Both the position numbers and the translations under genes were made by a program. The notes under the pieces were generated by a model that saw nothing but the letters and a program-made list of their open reading frames with translations, did not search any database and was not told where the DNA came from. From contig RFIL01000423.1 in assembly GCA_003695285.1 (NCBI GenBank), forward strand, positions 1 through 7,299: a DNA stretch of 7,299 nucleotides, in the 5' to 3' direction. Positions 1 through 6,700 of this stretch are shown here, piece by piece; within the stretch, counting starts at the first letter, position 1; every line of letters begins with the position of its first letter. The DNA comes from Calditrichota bacterium (GTDB taxonomy: Bacteria; Calditrichota; Calditrichia; RBG-13-44-9; J075).

Positions 1-8
1 GTGCTATA

Positions 9-2267
9 TCAGCGTAATAGAATCATCTTCCGGGTGGCAACAAAGCCGCTCCCTGTGGTCAGGCGGTATAAATACACCCCGGAAGCTACCGGTACGCCGT
101 TGTCGTCTCTGCCATCCCACACCATCTGATGGCTGCCGGCGGCAAATTCTCCCTCTGCCAGGGTACGCACCTGACGCCCGTTGACATCGAAAACGTGAAG
201 CGTGATGCGTGTTGCGTGAGGGAGGTCGAAGAAGATTGTGGTGCCGGGGTTGAAAGGGTTGGGATAATTCTGCTTCAGAGCAAAATCGGTTGGTATGTTC
301 TGATCTCCTGGCGCTTCAATGGTGGTTAGCATTCGTTTAGCAAAGAGGAAATGTAAATTGCTGGAGCGCTGGTTACTATTGTTGAGGTAAGCAGTGCTAA
401 ACCATCTCACCCGTACCGAATCATTTCCATTCCAGGCTCCCCAGGCATCCAGCAAGGAATCCAGATATTGAGCCGTCAGAGTCAATACTGTATCCTGACC
501 ATTGGAATTGGAGGAAAGAGTCAATGTATGGGCTAAATAGCTGAGGGTAACCTCGTAATGAATTTCCGGTAAGCTTCCGGCACTGCTCCAGATAAAATCT
601 ATCGGAGAATTATCCCCGGGCGCAACTTCAACCGTACTGAGATGTGGCGGTTCCAGAAGTTCAAAGGTAAACAACATGGGGGTAATGGTAAAGGTAAAAT
701 CGGTGGTATCTGCCTGGGAAGGGTCATCACTATGGAAGATACGCAACAGCGCATCGGAAGTTTGGGAAATATAGGGCACCATCCAAACGAATTCTCTATC
801 CTCGGCATTGATACCGGTGGCAATATCTATCCAGGTGGCGCCACTATCCGGGGAGTATTGGATATCCACGGTATTCGCGCCACTGGAGCCCCAGATGATG
901 GAAACATTCTGAAAACTAAAATAGTGTTCCCCACCTTTTGGGGTTACCAGTAACATGGTTTCCGGGGAAGGTTCAACACAGGGAGCCAGTTCCGCCTCGC
1001 TCCGAATCAAAGCAATTACCAGGGGGTGAAATTGGAGAACCTTCGAGCCTGTCAGGTGACAATAACTCATGATGGTTCCCACCCTGGGGATGGGAGGCGG
1101 ATTCACACAATTATCATTTTCATCGGACACCCAGCAGGTATCAATGGGGGGATTCCAGGAGCAATTGTGGGTATGGGGAGAACCAAAATTATGTCCGGTC
1201 TCATGGGAGACCACATCCACATCCCAGGAATATGTGGGTAAATCGGAAAACTCGCCATTGGTATTACTAAAAGCATAGCCATAGCCGTTGATAGGATTGG
1301 AGCATAACACATCCACCCAGGCAATCCCACCCAGACCACCGGGGCGAGTGGAGATATAATGAGCTAAATCCCGATTAACAAATCGCATGTTGGCATTCCA
1401 GTAATTTCGAAATTGAGTTAATAGGGTTCCTGAATCGTTTCCAGTATAGGGATCAGCGGGTGTATCCCAGACTCGACTATAGACGATGGTTAACTTTACA
1501 TTCAGGTCGCGAATATAAACCGCCGACACGGTGGCCATCAAAGAGAGGAGGTAACTGGTGGCTGCTTCCACACTACCAAACTCCTGATAGGTCTCATAAT
1601 CGGATTCCAGAGCCATTTCCAATTCCAGCAAATCCGAAGTCAAAGGAGACACGGATCGGGGAGTCAGGGTGGCCATTAATTCCCGAACCCGATCCGGAAC
1701 CTCCATGGCTTCGGTAAGGCAAAACATATCTTCCGTAACCTTCATCTTGCTAACCGGATACAAAATATAATCCTCATCTGTAAACCCTTTTCTATTTGCC
1801 AGGGACGCTATTACGTAATCCTCATTCGGGGTCGATATCCAACCATAGATTCCGGTGGAGGAAAATGTCACCACGGCCAGCGTTTTCTCCATGTCCTTTA
1901 CTTCCCCCTTAAAAGCAATAAAACGGATATCCACCGGTTTATCCCCCTCCTCTGTACCGCGTACAATACTGGCGGTAGGAGATAACACTTCAAATTGGGA
2001 TAACTGAAGGGATAGAATTCGTTCATCGGGAAGGGGAAGCTCCAGGCGGAGACGCGGTTGGTTCTGGGTCAGCAGCAGGTCCAAAGCAGTCCGATCCAGC
2101 CTCAGGAAAACATATTCGGAAACCAATTCGGAAAAATGGGCTTTCACTTCTTTACTAACGGAACGGTTTTTTTCAAAAAAGGAATTTTGAGCAAACACTA
2201 AAAAGGAACTCAACAACACCAGAGTTACTACCCCACACATTCGTATCCGTAACCCACTAAGCATCAT
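9..2267 (-). CDS. Secreted M12-family (reprolysin-like) metzincin zinc protease with Ig/Fn3-like domains and T9SS-type sorting domain
   Basis: Complete 752-residue gene. Residues 1-26 are a signal peptide (arginines, hydrophobic core, V-F-A then Q27). Residues about 28-210 look like a prodomain. The protease domain spans about 212-432 and contains HETGHNFGSPH at 355-365, the metzincin HExxHxxGxxH zinc site (ligands H355, H359, H365; catalytic E356), followed by a Met-turn TIMSYC with M400. Six cysteines (322, 369, 378, 387, 403, 430) fall in this domain, enough for three disulfides. Residues 437-530 form an Ig-like domain (TPKGGE, YSPDSGATW), and 533-645 a second Fn3-like domain. Residues 660-752 are the sorting domain (QNYPNPFNP at 666-674, ending TRKMILLR). 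From family knowledge it should cleave proteins outside the cell after prodomain removal; its substrate cannot be read from sequence. It is the last gene of the apparent operon, 118 bases after the YCF48-like gene. Protease class is secure; the exact M12 subfamily is not. Confidence 0.93.
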   Translation of the reverse strand: MMLSGLRIRMCGVVTLVLLSSFLVFAQNSFFEKNRSVSKEVKAHFSELVSEYVFLRLDRTALDLLLTQNQPRLRLELPLPDERILSLQLSQFEVLSPTASIVRGTEEGDKPVDIRFIAFKGEVKDMEKTLAVVTFSSTGIYGWISTPNEDYVIASLANRKGFTDEDYILYPVSKMKVTEDMFCLTEAMEVPDRVRELMATLTPRSVSPLTSDLLELEMALESDYETYQEFGSVEAATSYLLSLMATVSAVYIRDLNVKLTIVYSRVWDTPADPYTGNDSGTLLTQFRNYWNANMRFVNRDLAHYISTRPGGLGGIAWVDVLCSNPINGYGYAFSNTNGEFSDLPTYSWDVDVVSHETGHNFGSPHTHNCSWNPPIDTCWVSDENDNCVNPPPIPRVGTIMSYCHLTGSKVLQFHPLVIALIRSEAELAPCVEPSPETMLLVTPKGGEHYFSFQNVSIIWGSSGANTVDIQYSPDSGATWIDIATGINAEDREFVWMVPYISQTSDALLRIFHSDDPSQADTTDFTFTITPMLFTFELLEPPHLSTVEVAPGDNSPIDFIWSSAGSLPEIHYEVTLSYLAHTLTLSSNSNGQDTVLTLTAQYLDSLLDAWGAWNGNDSVRVRWFSTAYLNNSNQRSSNLHFLFAKRMLTTIEAPGDQNIPTDFALKQNYPNPFNPGTTIFFDLPHATRITLHVFDVNGRQVRTLAEGEFAAGSHQMVWDGRDDNGVPVASGVYLYRLTTGSGFVATRKMILLR

Positions 2268-2271
2268 TTTG

Positions 2272-2276
2272 CCTCC
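2272..2276 (-). promoter_or_regulatory. Ribosome binding site of the metalloprotease gene
   Basis: GGAGG on the minus strand. The gene opens with two adjacent ATG codons. The first (2267) is only 4 bases from GGAGG and the second (2264) is 7 bases away, which is the more usual spacing. Translation may therefore begin at the second Met, making a 751-residue product; the signal peptide is unaffected. Confidence 0.75.
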
Positions 2277-2303
2277 GTGAAAGTTTGTAAATGTTTCCGA
2301 TGA

Positions 2304-2309
2304 ATTATA
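2304..2309 (-). promoter_or_regulatory. Possible -10 box upstream of the metalloprotease gene
   Basis: A perfect TATAAT lies on the minus strand 37 bases before the first ATG of the protease gene, a reasonable place for a start site with a leader of about 30 bases. No TTGACA-like -35 box occurs 15-18 bases upstream, because that stretch is a GC-rich hairpin arm, and no Bacteroidetes-type TAnnTTTG box is seen. It may be chance in AT-rich DNA. Confidence 0.22.
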
Positions 2310-2310
2310 A

Positions 2311-2339
2311 TAGCTCCCCCCGGGCGAGAGGGAGTACTA
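2311..2339 (-). terminator. Possible hairpin between the YCF48-like gene and the protease gene (attenuator or stability element)
   Basis: In the minus-strand transcript CTCCC pairs with GGGAG across an 11-base loop, and outer TAG/CTA pairing adds three more pairs past a 2-base bulge. The sequence after the stem is CTATTATAATT rather than a run of T, so this is a poor intrinsic terminator. It could be an attenuator, a 3' stabiliser for the upstream gene, or incidental. The rest of the 118-base gap holds only a short direct repeat (ACTTCAGG at 2350-2357 and 2369-2376) with no evident role. Confidence 0.3.
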
Positions 2340-2385
2340 AAATCACTTCACTTCAGGATACCGCTTAAACTTCAGGCTTGTGCTT

Positions 2386-3660
2386 TCATTTCAGAAGCAT
2401 CATTTTCCGGGTAGCTATGGGTTGATTATCAAAGGTTAATTGATAAAAATATATCCCGCTGGATACCTTCTTCCCGGAACTATCGGTTCCGTTCCACAGC
2501 ATGGTGTAGGTGCCGGGTGCCAATTTTTTGTTTACCAGCGTTTTCACTTTCCTTCCGGTTAAATCGAATATTTGCAATTTGACAAATCCGAAATCCGCAA
2601 TCCGAAATCCGATACTGGTCACCGGATTAAAGGGATTGGGGTAATTTTGTTCCAGTGAAGCCCGTTGGGGTATCGTTCCTGCTACCGGATGAATGGCGGT
2701 GGTATCTCCAGGTTGGGTTCTTTTTAAAATTACACCATTGAAACCCACAGCATAACCCAGGGCGGTATCCACGAATGCCACATCCCTCAAATCATTTCCA
2801 ATACCACTCGCTTCGCTCTGCCAGGTTGCTCCCCCATCCGTGCTGCGAAGGATGGAACCCTGATTACCGACTGCATAGGCAACACTATTAGTTGGAAATG
2901 TCAGAGCAAACAGGGCACTGGGAAAAGGCTGTGTTGACCAGTTCATTCCTCCATCGGTGGTGGAACTAATCGCCCCGGTGCCATCAAAAACACTACCGGT
3001 GGCAAAACCATTTTGAGGTGTCAGGAACACCACATCGGTGAGATCGCCTTCACTTCCATTGAAGTAGAAGCTGTTGAAATCCCAGGTGAGGCCTCCATCG
3101 GTGGACCATCCGAAAAAGGGCTGAAAAATGGCGTTATCCCCGGCGACGTACCCATTGGAGGAGAGCAACATATATGAGCCCTGAAAAGAACCTCCGAAAA
3201 AGCCAGTCTGGATGACCATCCAGGTATTTCCGGAATCCTGACTGCGGATAATCGTCTGGGAGGTGCCCCCTGCGATGCCCACACTTCCGGAAAAGGAAAC
3301 GGTTAACAAAGCATCCGTTACCCCGCTGGCGATGGGATTCCAGGTTTGCCCACCATCTGCCGTTCTGAGAATCAGTCCCCCACTACCGACCAATACGCCG
3401 GTGCTGGCATCCCAGAAATGAAGGTCATAGAGATCACTGGTTAAAGCCGGAGGTTGAATATTCAGCCAGCTCAAACCGCCATCGGTAGTTTTCAGGATGG
3501 TTCCCTGGGCTCCAACCACGAATCCGGTGTCTGGATTTAAAAACTGTACCCCGTATAAATTGGTGGTTACCGGGCTGTTTAGTTGAACCCACTGCGATTG
3601 AGCATAAATCACACTCCCTACCAATCCTAATACCCATAATACGTAACGAGTGAAATTCAT
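2386..3660 (-). CDS. Secreted YCF48/BNR-type seven-bladed beta-propeller protein with T9SS-type sorting domain
   Basis: Complete 424-residue gene. Residues 1-20 are a signal peptide (V-I-Y-A then Q21). Residues 24-315 hold seven repeats of about 40 residues with the pattern hydrophobic-x-aromatic, T/N-x-G-(F/Y)-x-V-G, G-x-I-x-x-(S/T)-x-D-G-G-x-(T/S)-W. Asp-boxes occur at 58-65, 100-107, 140-147, 186-193, 234-241 and 273-280. The seventh repeat stops before its Asp-box, and the N-terminal strand starting at W24 probably completes that blade, giving a closed ring. This is the YCF48-like / BNR-Asp-box family. The family name comes from a photosystem II assembly factor, but secreted members with sorting tails are not photosynthetic; here a binding or scaffold role is inferred. 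Residues 337-424 are the sorting domain (EQNYPNPFNP, ending TRKMMLLK). It follows the FG-GAP gene by 49 bases. An unusual 7-bp repeat encodes residues 350-359. Confidence 0.92.
   Translation of the reverse strand: MNFTRYVLWVLGLVGSVIYAQSQWVQLNSPVTTNLYGVQFLNPDTGFVVGAQGTILKTTDGGLSWLNIQPPALTSDLYDLHFWDASTGVLVGSGGLILRTADGGQTWNPIASGVTDALLTVSFSGSVGIAGGTSQTIIRSQDSGNTWMVIQTGFFGGSFQGSYMLLSSNGYVAGDNAIFQPFFGWSTDGGLTWDFNSFYFNGSEGDLTDVVFLTPQNGFATGSVFDGTGAISSTTDGGMNWSTQPFPSALFALTFPTNSVAYAVGNQGSILRSTDGGATWQSEASGIGNDLRDVAFVDTALGYAVGFNGVILKRTQPGDTTAIHPVAGTIPQRASLEQNYPNPFNPVTSIGFRIADFGFVKLQIFDLTGRKVKTLVNKKLAPGTYTMLWNGTDSSGKKVSSGIYFYQLTFDNQPIATRKMMLLK
2584..2611. repeat. Four tandem 7-bp units ([A/C]AATCCG) inside the sorting domain of the YCF48-like gene
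   Basis: On the plus strand the units are AAATCCG, AAATCCG, CAATCCG and AAATCCG, perfectly contiguous over 28 bases. Read on the minus strand they encode residues 350-359, IGFRIADFGF, a beta strand of the sorting domain. Three units equal seven codons, so the array stays in frame with a seven-residue period. The matching stretch in the neighbouring FG-GAP protein (IQFQIPGNGL) has the same length but no such repeat. Confidence 0.9.
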
Positions 3661-3668
3661 ACCTCAAT

Positions 3669-3676
3669 CCTCCTTT
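3669..3676 (-). promoter_or_regulatory. Strong ribosome binding site of the YCF48-like gene
   Basis: AAAGGAGG lies 8 bases before the ATG at 3660, a near-ideal Shine-Dalgarno sequence and spacing that fixes this start. A weak inverted repeat (ATCTGT at 3679-3684, ACAGAT at 3693-3698, 8-base loop) sits just upstream of it in the transcript. Confidence 0.85.
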
Positions 3677-3701
3677 AAATCTGTTCAAAAATACAGATAC
3701 G

Positions 3702-3722
3702 AAAAAAGCTCATTCCAGGAGC
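3702..3722 (-). terminator. Weak hairpin plus T6 overlapping the stop codon of the FG-GAP gene
   Basis: The minus-strand transcript reads GCTC, a 7-base loop, GAGC, then TTTTTT. The layout matches an intrinsic terminator and an upstream A8 tract (3727-3734) could extend pairing with the T-run. The core stem is only four pairs, so termination would be partial at best. It lies 42 bases before the next start codon and could lower expression of the two downstream genes. Confidence 0.3.
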
Positions 3723-6700
3723 AACATTTTTTTTGTGGCCACCAATTGCTTTTTGAAACTCAATTGATAAAGATAGACACCACTCGATACTTTCTTTCCA
3801 TGGTGATTGGTTCCATCCCACTTTAGCGTATACTCACCGGCGGTGAGATGGGCATTGACCAGTGTTTTAACTTCACGCCCCAAGATATCAAAAATTTTTA
3901 ATATCACCAACCCATTCCCGGGAATTTGAAACTGAATGTGAGTGGAGGGATTAAAAGGGTTGGGATAGTTATCAAACAATTTAAAGTGGGTAAGTGGATT
4001 ATCAGGCTGTTGAGGAATATCCACCAGGCTATCTTCCACTACCGTGATTCGTTGATTGGTTGCTATTTGAGTCAGGGTTTGAATCCTGCCGGATGGCCAT
4101 AAAATCCGGATAGAATCAACCATCGTGGTGTTATCGAACCCGAAATATATCCAATAATCACTCTGAGCATTGTATCCATTCTGAGGTAAGACGTCTCGCA
4201 TTTGAATTACCGTTTGGTTAGCGATGTTTGCATAAGCCAATACCCGAGAACCAACACCAAAATGATTCGAGACAGTCCCTACCAGTTGCATCTGCAACCA
4301 TTGTTTGTTCTCTCCCACACCATTGAAATAAAGCTGATTGTTCTGATTATTCGGTGGTAGATCGCCATTAACAACAAACAAATCCAGATCGCCATCATTA
4401 TCCACATCCACCCAGTTGATGGCATTGGAACGCCGCTCATCGGTGACTACCCAGTTATGAACCCCTTTGACAAACACCCCGTTACCCATATTCACATATA
4501 ACCGATTGGCACCCCCATCATCGCTTACATAGAGGTCGAGATCACCATCATAATCGTAATCCCCCCAACCGCTACCGACCGAGTTTCCCCCATCATTCAC
4601 TATTACCCCATCCGTAATCCGGGTAAACATCCCATTACCATCATTGCGGTATAGAAAATTATCTTCGTTGAAATAATTTGCGACAAACAGATCCAGATCA
4701 CCATCGTTATCGTAATCTCCCCAACTTCCCCCTACAGAGTTTCCACCATCAGAGGTCAACGGTGAACCGGTTACTTTCGTGAAAGTACCATCTCCATTGT
4801 TGCGGTACAGACTGTTGTTCTGGCCATTGGCAAAATTAGCATTCGCCACGAAGAGGTCCTGAAAACCATCATTATCATAATCCCCCCAGGCGCATCCAAC
4901 AGACGCTTCCACATCGGTGACGATTTCTCCGGTGGTTACTTTACTAAAGGTTCCATCTCCGGCATTCAGGTATAAACTATTTGGTTGGTTGAAATTGGAG
5001 ACAAACAAATCCATGTCTCCATCGTTTTCGATATCCACCCAGGCGCCACTCCAGGAGGCCTGCACTTCAGTGGCGATGATACCACTGGTAATCCGTGTCC
5101 AATTCCAATTATTATTATACTGATAAAGAAAATTTACCTGATCCCTGTTGACCACGTAGAGGTCCAGATCGCCATCTCCATCATAATCCACAAATTGACT
5201 GCCATAGGAAAAACCGCCATCCGTAGAAGGAGGGATGGTGGAAAGAAATCCAAAGCTCCCGTTCCCGTTATTGACATAAAATCGATTGTTTTGATCCAGG
5301 ATGTTGGCCACCATGACATCCAGATCATCATCACCATCCACATCTGCCCACGCTGCCCCTTCCGAAAAACTGGCATCATTGCTAATGACACCCCCTGAAC
5401 CAGGTAAAAAAACATCCATGCTGTACATAAACCGACTATAATTGGAAGATGATCGGAGCGTATATCCATCACTGGCTTCTACGGACCAGAGATAGGTGTA
5501 ATCATCTTGCAAGGTATCCACCGGCAGGAAGAAGGTGGTATCCGTGATGCCGGAAAAGACCAGTTCCAGCTCGGGTTGAGATGGCCAGTTGGTTAAATAC
5601 ACACGATAGGTAACATTGGCCTGTGGATTGTTGGTAGCACTTTCCCAGGTTAATTGAATGGGAGATAAGGAGGGAACAACATCTCCATTCAAGGGAGAAA
5701 GAAGAGAAAAGGGCTGAAGAGAAGGTATCACCCCCATTCCTTCAACGATGGTGTATTCCTGATTGGTGGGAAGGGTGGTGAGCACATCCACCGCACCGGA
5801 GGTCCAGCGAACGATGGCAGAATCGATCATCGTGGAACTTCCCAGGCCGAAATGCGCCTGAAGCAAATTGTTCTGAGAACAGAAACTATCCCCGGCACGA
5901 ATTTCCCGAATCTGTTTCATCCCATCGTGATGCACCTCTACTCGTGCTCCCACCCCAAAGTGATTGGAAGTGACCCCCCTCAGATTAAACCGAATATAGT
6001 GGTTACTTCCACCATCATTAAGCATTAATCGATTCTGGGGAGCACCGGCGGTAAAAATATCCAGCCAGCCATCACCGTTGAAATCTGCAACAGCAACAGC
6101 GGAGTGGTTATTTTCCGTGATACCCGCCTGAGTGGCAATATCCGTGAAGGTGCCATCTCCGTTGTTATGGTAGAGACGATGGAGGTGATTGCTGTTGGCC
6201 ACATATATATCAATCCAGCCGTCATTATCAAAATCTGCCGCAGCTACCCCGAAACTGTTTTCACTGGAAAGACCGGAAACCCCGGCGGAATCGTTCATCC
6301 TTAAAAAAGTGCCATCCCCCTGATTCTGATAAAGTCGATTAAACCCCGGCCGTGGTGTGTGCTCGGTATTGGCGATATAAATATCGAGGTCACCATCGTT
6401 ATCATAATCCAGCCACACGATGCCCCAGCTACCCAGGGAATCCCCCACCCCGGCCATGGTGTTCACATCGGTAAACGTGCCGTCGCCGTTGTTGCGTAAC
6501 AGATGCTTCCGTGAATAAAGGGGATTGGTGGGATGACAGGAAGCGATGAAAATATCCGCATAACCATCATTATTGTAATCTCCCCAGGCAGTGCCGTAGG
6601 AATGATCGGGAGGGTGTGGAACGTTTGCCGAATCGGACACATCGATAAAAAAAGCATTCCCAATATTTTTAAAAAGCTGATTATCTCCCAGATCGTTGTT

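Noticed and set aside
642..1278. Plus-strand frames of 69-103 codons opposite the protease gene
   Set aside because: They overlap each other and the well-supported protease domain, and their translations resemble no family.
2164..2181. A/T-rich palindrome of T7 and A6 tracts
   Set aside because: It encodes the F-F-E-K-N segment just after the signal peptide of the protease, with no sign of a terminator or recombination site.
3679..3698. Inverted repeat ATCTGT / ACAGAT as an operator or terminator
   Set aside because: Only six pairs, half of them A-T, and no T-run after it; likely chance in a short AT-rich gap.
4985..5398. Open plus-strand frame of 137 codons
   Set aside because: It lies antisense to the FG-GAP blades. 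Its isoleucine- and histidine-rich content is the complement of repeated Asp/Asn/Gly codons, and it lacks a ribosome binding site.
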